From contig CM047426.1 in NCBI GenBank assembly GCA_026168455.1, positions 61,734,958-61,798,957 on the forward strand: DNA of 64,000 bases, given 5' to 3'. The stretch comes from Theocolax elegans (Eukaryota; Arthropoda; Insecta; Hymenoptera; Cerocephalidae). Below the pieces are notes generated by a model. That model was given only the letters and a program-made list of their open reading frames with translations. It was not told where the DNA came from and did not search any database. Each line of letters begins with the position of its first letter. Positions within the stretch are counted from its first letter, which is position 1. Positions 55,026 to 64,000 of this stretch are shown piece after piece. A program made the position numbers and the translations under genes.

Positions 55026-55309
55026 AAAAAGTTGACTTCTATTGTATAATTATTGTTGATCAGTATTTGTTGTATGTAAGTCTTTAATATCTTTCTCCGG
55101 TTCATCATTTTCGTCATCTGATAAATTGCTACCATCTTGTAAATCTGGTCCAACTATTTCAGAAATATGTGACGCCTTAACCGCCAATTTTTCAGTCTTG
55201 AAGTGTCAAATTTTGTACACCATTCTAAAATTAATTATATTTATGTAACAAATGAAAATAAAATATTGAAATTATTATTATTGTTACTAAAAATGATTCC
55301 TATCTAACA

Positions 55310-55860
55310 TTTTTATTTTGAAGGTGTACTTTTTTTAAATTCAGGTACCCAACTGGTATGACTTCATCATTTAAATGCACTACACTTTCATACTCATCTT
55401 TAAAATAAATTAATTGTTTTACAATTATTTTACAAAAAATAAAAAATAATTTTCTTTTATGCTATAATAAAAACTTACATTACAATACTTTTGATGTACA
55501 AAGGACAATTTAAACAAATGTTTTATACTCTCTCCTTCTCCAAAAATGTTTAAGCCATACTTTTCTTTCTAAAAAAATAATATATGTATGTATAAAATAA
55601 TATACCTGTTAATAGACAATTACATTGTAATCTATCTTAAGAGTTTTTAATAATATATTTTAATATGACAATTTCAAAGTATAAATTTTATTTGTATCGT
55701 AAAATACAATTTCTATCTAAAAATTCTGAATATATATCTTATGTAGATAAATGCACTTACCACTTTTATAATTTTTCACTGTTTCCACTTGCAAATCTTT
55801 GTGAAGTTGTGGTCTGAATTTTTGTTCTATACCGTAATTATAAAATCAAAACAGATTCAT
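55310..55860 (-). pseudogene. Exon-like remnants of an unknown gene
   Basis: Minus-strand segments with open frames and splice-like borders. About 55835-55760 reads QKFRPQLHKDLQVETVKNYK before gtaagt. About 55570-55485 reads EKYGLNIFGEGESIKHLFKL between tttttttag and gtaagttt. About 55395-55310 reads YESVVHLNDEVIPVGYLNLK. Exon phases do not match throughout, so at least one exon is missing or broken. I do not recognise the family. It may be a host pseudogene. Confidence 0.3.
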
Positions 55861-57330
55861 AAGCTATTGTCCTAAACTCTTCGTACATAGTGCAATTGAA
55901 ATTCTCTTTTAAGAAAAATGACCAAAATTGGAAGAGTGTGTTCACCTCTTGTAACTTCGCTATACCAAGTTGTTTACGCTCTGAAATAAAAAGAGATTCC
56001 ATGAATTCTAAAATAAATGACTATGTAAATTTTATGAATAATGAATATAACAACATGATTAATATCAACATGATTTCTTTAGCTAAGAAAAGAAAACGTA
56101 TTATAATAATCATCATCACATCAAGAATTTAGAACTTAGTTACAAAAAGTAAATTCAAGATTTTTTAATATCTTACCTTTTAAACAACGTGAATACTATT
56201 TATGATACACTTGTTGAGTGAAACTCGTTTACTTTCAATAACAAATAACTAGGATGTTGGAAAATTGACAATGATTGCGGAGCACTACCGTAACTACTAG
56301 CTAAGAAACCTTTGCTTGAACTTGTATCAGCACTACTTCTGTAAATATAAAATAAAAAGAAAAACCTATTATTATTGTAATAGAAAATAAAGCTAAATAT
56401 TCAAAACCATAAAAAATATCACATTAAGTAATAAAAGTTGTTAGAAGATAACACATTAAATATCAGTTAATGGATTGAAAATCTTAATGATGTTCGAAAA
56501 ACACTTTAATTAATATTGCATAATTACATAATTTAACAATTGTTATATATGTTAAATAAAAATTATACTGTGCTTAAATTATAAATTTTATAAGCTTATT
56601 TCAAAATTAATATCTATGTAATTTATATATTTACACTGGATATGTTCTCGGTCTTAATAATTATAAATGCCATTCTTTTAAATTATTGTATTTATTATTA
56701 CCTAATAAGAACTTTAATAGTAAAATAATAAATACAACATCAAATGCAAATTGAATGTAATTTAAAATAAATTAAAAAATGTAATAATAAAATTTTTTGA
56801 TACAAAATTTTATCGTTCAGTAATAATAAAATGTTACAAACCGTTAATGTATACCAGATCAACCTTGAGAAAGATTAAACATCGCCAAAACTATCCCAGT
56901 AAAAAACAAGAGGCTCGTGGTTATTGTTGAATTGAACCATTATTGTTTCACTCACTACCATTGTTACTCTTGTATTAAAATTGACTAGTAGGTGAATTAC
57001 TCATATAATTCATAATTATCTTATATAATTTATCTTTAAATTTAATTATAATGTATTCTACAATTTAAAATATAAATAAAATGTAAAATAATAAATATTA
57101 CTTAGTTATTGACAACTTAATATTTTCAAAAATAAATAAAATATAAATTTTATACAATACATAAATTAACTAGATAATAAATAAAAATTATTTACCATCC
57201 AAAAATAGTTATTATTCTATTATTTTCAAACACTGCCAACATTGGACAAATACTGCACACGAGCTTCTTAGAATAACTAATATCATACAGTAAAACTACA
57301 TGAAAATCATATAAAAACTATGTGTATACG

Positions 57331-57375
<45 letters not shown>

Positions 57376-57746
57376 ATGTATATACATAACTTTATATACA
57401 CAATAAAATAAATAAACTAACTATCCATAATATTTATTGTCCGTTTAAATAGTGCCATCAGCGCCATCATATACACATAAGAGAATACCTTCTTTTTATT
57501 TAATGGCCGTGGTTCTCAACCTGAGACGCCGATCGGCCGATATGCCAAAAACACATAAGAATAATGTAGTGATGTATCGCGATTTTTCCGCGGTCGTTAC
57601 TATAGGTCTGTTCGCGATTTTACGTGTGTTCGTATAGAAATACGTCCCGAGGAACAAGTATGTTCGAACTAAAGTCACGCAGGATAAAGGAAATGTGTGT
57701 ACTTGGAATAAATACCAGATAAAATAGGTAGAAATCAACTCTATAT

Positions 57747-58268
57747 TCAACAATATAGCGAAAAAATAGCGAACCTAATCCAGTCGTTCCAGTCTCTCTC
57801 CGTACAGTAATGCTTCAAATACTCGACAAAAACTCTATGTGCTCTTTCAAGGGAACCTAATGATTCAGGATGGAATGCCGTGGATTTAATTTGCTGAATT
57901 TTGAAGATCTGGCAAAAGGTTTTCATTATTTTACTAACAAATGAGGTGCCTTGATCGGAGTGGATGGACCTGGGACACCCATATCTTGATATGAAGTGTT
58001 CGGCTAAAGCAAGTGCAACGGTAACAGAATCTATACTTGGGATAGGGATGGCGTCTGAATATCTGGAAAGGTTACATTGAATGGTTAGTAAATATCTATT
58101 CTTTTTGGCCGTTATGGGAAGTGGACCAACTATATCAACCTGTATCCTGTCGAATGCTTGCTTTGGTGTGTCAGTGATGCGCATTGGCATTCGAGTCTTA
58201 GGGTTTTGCATCTTGTGCTTCTGACAGCTTGGGCAGGTACGTATAAAGTCCTCTATATCTTTTTTCAT
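57747..58268 (-). pseudogene. Gypsy-N integrase, 3'-truncated
   Basis: 173 residues: CPSCQKHKMQN is the second half of the HHCC zinc finger, VDIVGPLPITAKKNRYL has the first catalytic Asp, IHSDQGTSFVSK has the second, and FHPESLGSLERAHRVF holds the Glu block (ESLGSLE in place of the common 'Q.NG..ER'). The reading stops at FAIFSLYC, so the C-terminal domain is missing and no LTR is seen beyond. A one-base loss in a T run at about 58285 separates it from the RNase H frame. Confidence 0.9.
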
Positions 58269-60033
58269 ATTTTTCCAATAAAATTTTCTCGAAGGCGCTT
58301 AAATAACTTGGATACACCTGCGTGGCCTCCAATGGTGGACTCATGATATTCTTTTATAATATTATTTCTTTCAAATTCGACTGGTATCATAATTTCGCCC
58401 GTGCATACAGTAATATTATATTTAGAATCATTAAAAATTTGTTTAAGATAATATTCTATGTATGACCAGTCAAGTGCATCCAAATCATTATCTATCATAG
58501 ATAAGCTAACCGATGTTAGATCTAATCTATCCATTATTATTTTCAGAGATTCTAAGGAGGCTTTGATGTTACCAAGATCAGGATTTTCATCGAAGTGATT
58601 CTTGATGAATAAATGAAAGATATGGTGAGAATTACTGGGTACAGTGAGAGCATCGCCCAATATGACTGAATCATTGATAATGTCATTTATGGAAAATTTC
58701 TTATGAGTAAGTAGTTCTTGTCCTACCTTCGAAGATATTTTAAAATCAAGAGAAGTAAAATGAATGAGATTGTCCTTTCGCATGCAAATCTTGTCCTTGC
58801 TATAATTTATAACTGGATTAGATATTATGTAAATTTTACTCCCTGTAGAATCAGATTTAAATCGTTTGTAATTATTTCCTGTATTATCATCACTTGTTTC
58901 TGTTTCATCTCTTAGGCCACGCACTCTCTTATTTTTGAAAGCTACCTTATTTGCAGGACTCACAACCTCGTTTATAAAGCGCGATTGCCCATGACTCCAA
59001 GGAATTACTGCCGTCGAGCTCGATTGTTCGACATTGTCTGGCATTACCGCCTTTTTTGGCAGAGAGTGCGTGCTACCTGCCTGCAATCCTCCATTCCTGG
59101 TGATCCTAAGACGCTTACAAGACCCTCCTGGATGTATTGCTGTGTCGATTGTTAACTTAGACGACTCGTCGTCTTCGTCTGCTGTTTCATAAATACTGTC
59201 ACTGTCTGTGTCGCTTATTAAATCTGATCCTTCGAGGGTTTTAGGAAACTCGAAAATTGAAGAATTAGGTTCGTAATTATTAGCGAAAATTGAATAAACT
59301 AAGCTTTCCATTATTTTATCATCAAGATTTTCCTTCAGATTGCTCGTAGCGAAATTTGTAACCGATGATTCGACTGCGCAGTCGGTCATCTTTTGCAAAC
59401 CTCTAGAGCAGTCATTCTCTTCAAGATTTTCGAGATTTGAGATTTTGCACAAGTAAACCGGATTTCTAGATAATGCGTCGGCGCTAGAATTTACGCGACC
59501 TTGTTTGTAAACGATATCATAGTCGAACTCATTCAATTTAATTCTCCATCTCATTAATTTAGAAGTGGGGTCTTTGGCTTTATGCAGCCATACTAACGGA
59601 CGATGGTCTGTTACCAGGGTAAAGCGGTGCCCGTATAGATATTGTTTAAAATGTTGAACTGCAAATATAATGGCTAATAATTCCTTTTCTATTACAGAAT
59701 AATGCGATTCGGATTCGTTAAGAGTGCGGGAAGCATAGGCTATAGGGAGATCGCTGCCTATGGGACCCTGACTAAGCACGCTGCCCACTGCATAATTTGA
59801 TGCGTCGCACGTGACCACGAAGGGTTGATCGAAGTTCGGAAAGATCAGCAAGGGTTCGGAGCACAGTATGTCTCTTAAGGTTTGAAAGGATGCTTGTGCT
59901 GCACTATCCCAAACAAAAGGAACTTTATTTTTTAACAGGTGAGTTAAAGGTTTAGCGATTTTGGCCATGTTCTTTATAAATTTTCTATAATAGCCTACTA
60001 AACCTAAGAATGATTTTAAATTCTTTTTAGATT
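58265..60033 (-). CDS. Gypsy-N pol: RT connection, RNase H, long linker, integrase start
   Basis: About 590 residues, intact, on the minus strand. KNLKSFLGLVGYYRKFI is the RT thumb/connection, followed by FVVTCDASNYAVGSVLSQGP, ELLAIIFAVQHFKQYLYG and VTDHRPLVWLHKAKD, the RNase H Asp/Glu/Asp. An unusually long linker of about 350 residues follows, acidic around SDTDSDSIYETADEDDESSK, with no domain I can name. HESTIGGHAGVSKLFKRL gives the His pair of the integrase zinc finger. The upstream part is separated from RT by solo LTR 3. The first residues of the open frame (MRVIITRH) come from the LTR, not from pol. Confidence 0.85.
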
Positions 60034-60348
60034 TGTGACGTGTGATAATTACACGCACTAATATTACGTAAAATTAATTTATAAATTATTAATTTACTAT
60101 ATTTATCCGAGACCAAATCATGTAACCAATAAGAATATTTAGAATTAATATAATTATAATAAGTACGTAGCATATTAAGATAGCTTCGCGATAGACACGT
60201 GCCGTTAAACGCGAGTTCAACGACCGCGCTATAAATAGATTAGAGTCATTGACCGCCTCCCCACTACTGTGCCTACTCGCCAGTTCATTGATCCCGTCCG
60301 GAGTGGGGAGACAGGGGTTATACGCATGCGCGCTCTCGTAGAATCGGG

Positions 60349-60356
60349 TATATAAG
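60349..60356 (+). promoter_or_regulatory. TATA box of solo LTR 3
   Basis: TATATAAG about 315 bp into the LTR, in GC-rich surroundings, with acagat and cagtctgc-like words about 25-40 bp downstream. This is a plausible U3 core promoter, which would make the 34-bp array part of the transcribed R-U5 region. Confidence 0.55.
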
Positions 60357-60544
60357 GCGCACCGAAACCACCAGTAGTCAGTCTGCAACTGGACGACAGA
60401 TCGGACTAACCGTGAGCACACGGCCAGCCCCTTTCTCCGACCTAGTGCAGCAACCGTGGATACGTTCGTGAGCACACGTTCGTAAACACGGTTACCGTAT
60501 ACCGTACCGACCGTTACCGTAACCGCATCCTACCGTAGGCACCT

Positions 60545-60885
60545 CGTGAGCACACGTGGGTTATCCTGACCGAATCCTCGTGAGCACACGTGGATTATCC
60601 CGACCGCACCCTCGTGAGCACACGTGGGTTATCCTGACCGTATCTTCGTGAGCACACGTAGATTTTCCCGACCGCACCCTCGTGAGCACACGTGGGTTAT
60701 CCCGACCGTATCTTCGTGAGCACACGTAGATTATCCCGACCGCACCCTCGTGAGCACACGTGGGCTATCCCGACCGTATCCTCGTGAGCACACGTGGATT
60801 ATCCCGACCGTATCTTCGTGAGCACACGTAGATTATCCTGACCGTGTCCTCGTGAGCACAAGTGGACTATCCCGACCGCCCCTCC
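60545..60885 (+). repeat. 34-bp minisatellite with CACGTG cores in solo LTR 3
   Basis: Ten tandem units of 34 bp (starts near 60545, 60579, 60613, 60647, ... 60851). Each begins cgtgagcacacgtgg or ...cgtaga and ends in ccgaccgtatc or ccgaccgcacc. Two classes alternate: units with CACACGTGG contain the E-box CACGTG, and units with CACACGTAG do not. Two related single units lie at 60410 and 60467. Confidence 0.9.
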
Positions 60886-61233
60886 GTGAACATACATACT
60901 AGCCTGAACCGTATTACCGTGCGAGCATACACGATACCCGTTAGTCGCGTCCGTTTAGGAAACTAGTTATAAGATAGCATTGTAAAGTTCGTAGATCGCG
61001 TAATAATTAAGTATTTTGTCTTGTTTTGATTACAGACTAATTAGCTATTTCACCCGACCAAGACCAGGCGGGCTGGCAACATTTACACTATATCTTTGTT
61101 TATTTTTTATATAGCTGTACATAGTCTTAATAATAATTAGCCTTTATTATAAATAGTGGTACTTTATTTCAAATTCCTTAAAACCTGAATCCTGGAATCT
61201 GAGCAAGGTCCGGCAAAGATTCACTCCGTTACA

Positions 61234-62705
61234 GATTTAGGAACTGGGAAGAGTTTTACGGCCTCGATCTTTTTCTTATCAGGTTTTACTCCTTCGCAAC
61301 TTATTATATGGCCAAGGTAATTAACTTCTTTACGGAGGAATAGGCATTTATCGGGATGGAGAGTAAAGCCTGCAGTTTGAAATCTACCAAGTAATTTTCT
61401 TAATTTCTTTGTATGTTCCCCTAACGAACTTGCAAAAATGACGATATCATCCATAAATATGAACAATTCGACATTTTGCAGACCGGAGAGGACCTGGTCC
61501 ATGGCTCGCTGAAAGGTGGCAGGCCCATTGCAGAGGCCGAAACGGAGACGAGTGAACTGGTAATGCCCGTTCGAGACAGAAAATGCAGTTTTTTCCTTGG
61601 ATTTTTCATCCATTGGAATTTGGAAGAAACCCGACATGAGATCTAGGACGCTAAAGTATTTACACCCTCCCAACTGATCCAAAATATTGGTGATGTTAGG
61701 AAGAGGATAACTATCTTTAACGGTTTTACTATTTAATTTTCTGTAATCTATTACCATTCTATATTTGCGCTCTCCATTGCTGGAGGCTTTCTTTGGAATT
61801 ATAAATACAGGAGAATTCCATGGGGAATATGAATTTTCAATTATGTCATTTTCTAAAAGGTGTTTTATTTGTTTATTTAACTCCTCTTTATGAATCATAG
61901 GAGTTCTAAATTGTTTTTCATTAATTGGTATTTCATCGGTAGTTATGATTTCATGTTTAGTAGTATTCGTAAAGCCAAGCTTGTCTCCGGATAAATTAAA
62001 TTGATATGGGAATTTATATATAACTGTTAAAAGTGAAGCTACTTCTTCCTCATTTAAATCCTTTAAGTTTAATAATTCAGATATTCTTTTTACTCTTTCA
62101 GCAGCAACTTTATCCCTATTACCGTTTGGATCAGCTGTTCGAGCAGTGCGGGGTGAAGGTGGTTTAATATCAAAATCTTGCAGTTCGACTGGGGGTATCG
62201 ACAGAGTGATTTGATCGAAGGTGGAATTTATTGCAAAAACCTGAGCGTAACCATTAATTTGGGTAACTAATGCTTCTCCAAGGTATACACCAGCACCGAT
62301 GTCTATTTTTTCTAAATATCCTGTCTGCAGTTTTATATTTTTTATGGGCACGCTAATTAATTTTCTGGTTCTAGGTGGTAATTCGAATGAGGAATTTTCA
62401 ATGAATTCTACATTATTATTTCCTAAGAAAATGGAATCTGGCAGCTTGTCTCGAAACTGAATTACTGCCTTTTGTTGGCGTAGAAATGATATGCCAATAA
62501 TACCAGCTTCACCGATGGGAAAGTTGTTGTCAATTACTTGAAAGTTAATTTCGATGCCCTGGATTCTTATACTGATTTGTCCTAGTGTACGTATCATACC
62601 TTTCCCTATACCTGTCAAATTGTAAATTACATTTGTATCGACAACACTATCAGCAGCTAACGCATTTTCCTTTATAAGATTCAATTGTGAACCCGTGTCG
62701 ATCAT
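61234..62705 (-). CDS. Gypsy-N protease and reverse transcriptase
   Basis: About 490 residues, open. MIDTGSQLNLIKENA has an intact protease DTG. RT: YRMVIDYRKLNSKTVKDSYP, FSVLDLMSGFFQIPMDEKSK (first catalytic Asp), LRFGLCNGPATFQRAM, and LFIFMDDIVIFASS with the FMDD catalytic pair, then LGHIISCEGVKPDKKKIEAV. All catalytic residues are present. The frame is broken only by solo LTR 3 immediately after RT, so this copy was intact until recently. Confidence 0.93.
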
Positions 62706-63235
62706 TAATTTGTTAAATCCGTTCGTAAATGATGCGTGTTCTAATTCTATTACGGGAAGACTTGAAATTTTATCTAATCGTAGATCGTATTTGATTCGGT
62801 AGCATTTGAGCGTCCCACTATCGCATTGCTCCGCTGTTGCTCTTTCAACGGAGCAGTTTTCGAGTTTAAAGAAATCAATTCAACGTCATTTTTGTTACTG
62901 GTGGACGGCTTCTTATTGTTCTCTGCTATCGGTGAATTTTTTCGCTTACTCCAACAGTCTGATTCTCAATGGCCTCTTTTTTACAATATTCACAAGAAAC
63001 TGTTTTATAAGGACTCGAGCGCGCGTTTTCGCGGCTTCTACAATTTGCTACTAAATGCCCTGGTTTCCCGCAATTATAACAACGTCGTTCAGCGGCTTCT
63101 ATTTTATTACACTTGAAGGAATTAGCATTATTAAATGTTGAGTAAGTAGGACCTTTGCCGAACAAGGTGTTTCTATCATCTCTTTTCTTTTCTATGCTTG
63201 ACGCGATACTTATAGCTTCTTCTAACGAAGGAACC
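62706..63235 (-). pseudogene. Gypsy-N gag C-terminus with CCHC nucleocapsid
   Basis: In the frame 62926-63165 (open upstream to about 63235) the nucleocapsid reads RRCYNCGKPGHLVANCRSR, a perfect CCHC knuckle, and CEYCKKEAIE follows. The link to the N-terminal part is broken by one extra base near 63235. Downstream, about 62705-62925 is open in another frame (a protease-side linker) after a second shift. Confidence 0.85.
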
Positions 63236-63898
63236 CTTTCGCGTGATAAACCCCGTTATTGCCGCGCTATTCAATATAACGTTTACACCGATTGATTGAG
63301 CCGCGTCAAATCGTTCCTTTGCTGCTTCTAAGGCGCGATTTAAAATTTCGCTTACGCGGGCACCGAAGTCATTAGCCGATTCGGAGTCTCCTTGTTTTTG
63401 GCCCCTCAAATCCGCGTGTGCGTCGTCCACATCGAAAGTTCGAGCAAAACACGTTTTTAAGGTTTTTATTGATTCCGTTAAATTTTCCGGGTCTCTTTTG
63501 TGCGATATTAATTGATCGGCGCGACCGGTGATTTTACTTCTAATTAACGTGAGCAAGTTGAGTTTGTCCCGCGGATTCACGCGCGATTCCGCTAATTTAC
63601 ACTGGCGTAAAAATCGGATTACATTGTCAGACTTTCCGTCAAATGTTGGTATGAGTTCGACAGCTAATTTTAATGGTAGATACGAGGTTGTTTTCGAGGG
63701 ATCAGATCTGTTGGATTCCATCTCTGTTACTTCTAAATCGTGAGTAAAATTTAATGATACCTGACTCGAAACGGACGGTATAGACAAGGTTCTATAATTA
63801 TCGCTGTCGTTTACAGAATTTATAATATTATTTATAGGTACTATCGAATTTACGTTATCGCTTTTAACGATTTCTTCTACTTCCCAGTTGGTTAGCAT
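63176..63898 (-). pseudogene. Gypsy-N gag N-terminal and capsid part
   Basis: 240 residues from the ATG at 63898: the capsid start KLAVELIPTFDGKSDNVIRF, then LLTLIRSKITGRADQLISHK, FARTFDVDDAHADLRGQKQG and FGARVSEILNRALEAAK, the conserved helices of Gypsy retrotransposon capsid. It shifts frame at about 63235 and ends wrongly in KYRVKHRKEKR. The ATG at 63898 is the first in frame. Upstream, 63899-64000 is AT-rich leader; the 5' LTR lies beyond the window. Confidence 0.88.
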
Positions 63899-64000
63899 TT
63901 TTACTATAATTTATTTTTATTATGACTAAATCAAGAAAATTTATTTATTTATTAACCGAGAAACAGAATATAATATATTAGCAAACCACAGCGATACTTA

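Larger units (their letters stand above)
53611..57440. other. AT-rich region with few signals
   Basis: 53820-54130 contains recurrent ttaacaaattcataactc-like words, an old degenerate repeat. 54714-55025 is a two-copy duplication. At 55310-55900 there are exon-like segments on the minus strand. An (AT)n run lies at about 57331-57370. No full gene, no mobile-element protein. Confidence 0.5.
60034..61233 (+). mobile_element. Solo LTR 3 (1200 bp, TSD gatt) inside Gypsy-N pol
   Basis: Begins TGTGACG and ends CCGTTACA, flanked by identical GATT (60030-60033 and 61234-61237). Removing it would bring the RT end (KLFPVPKS...) next to the thumb (KNLKSFLG), showing a clean insertion. Orientation is probably plus: TATATAAG lies at 60349-60356 and A/T-rich 3' sequence lies near the end. 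A 34-bp array occupies 60545-60885. ORFs inside have no domains. Confidence 0.92.

Noticed and set aside
60089..60475. 128-aa minus-strand ORF in solo LTR 3
   Set aside because: It lies antisense across the probable promoter of the LTR and shows no domain.
1..64000. CRISPR array, rRNA or bacterial operon
   Set aside because: No regularly spaced identical repeats with unique spacers and no ribosomal RNA. The 34-bp array at 60545 has no spacers, and the 5S-like stretch at 40600 is a SINE head. All other signs are of a eukaryotic genome.

Overview
This is a repeat-filled stretch of an insect nuclear genome. It is AT-rich with sharp GC-rich islands. There is no operon structure and no complete host gene, and nearly every recognisable coding piece belongs to a transposable element. 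The element types fit an insect, most likely a hymenopteran (ant or wasp). The order is an inference from element style, not from a marker gene. The only convincing host sequence is one exon of an arrestin-domain gene at 38692-38909 (+), with canonical splice sites.

Layout. 1-2871 (-): Helitron remnant with an upstream Ulp1-type cysteine protease ORF and a decayed 145-bp repeat. 4396-4705: 'aaggccc' minisatellite. 4800-5985: LINE fragment with a SINE in its 3' UTR. 6146-9950: LINE B, split by a palindromic MITE. 10440-14126: LINE C, with a 1.1-kb tandem duplication. 13960-14820: RT of another LINE (D), followed by two compact unidentified ORFs (14813-16201), one of them virus-capsid-like. 16888-17855: solo LTR. 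18490-19984: second copy of the first LINE. 20040-21560: LINE E 5' part. 21540-22650 (-): dead mariner-type transposase. 24960-29130: Gypsy-type gag-pol with a SINE inside gag. 29223-31120: GC-rich block and a foldback element. 31205-34261: gag-like piece and a broken env. 34663-35340: TATA box and a zinc-binding hypothetical protein. 35690-37466: R1-clade (Waldo-like) LINE sitting in ACAY repeats. 38692-38909: arrestin exon. 39354-40153: solo LTR. 40258-40700: 5S/tRNA-like SINE. 41930-44402 (-): LINE C relative with a SINE. 44432-50205: MITEs, GC-rich LTR-like DNA, a double hairpin, a 0.95-kb direct repeat and a hammerhead-like motif. 50498-50948: SINE. 52082-53600 (-): gag and integrase pieces. 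57747-63898 (-): a fairly young Gypsy element split by a 1200-bp solo LTR.

How it fits together. The window is a record of nested insertions. Five SINEs carry their own 10-14 bp target duplications, and three solo LTRs carry perfect 4-bp ones, so insertion order can be read directly. Two SINE families with different tRNA-like heads share one 3' tail, which suggests a shared partner reverse transcriptase. Several LTRs contain tandem arrays of transcription-factor-like motifs. I do not see a complete new system. The most unusual items are the shared-tail SINE pair, the Ulp1-Helitron pair, the hammerhead-like motif, the 5S-like SINE with a T-tail, the foldback with a 14-bp target duplication, and the virus-like ORFs behind LINE D.
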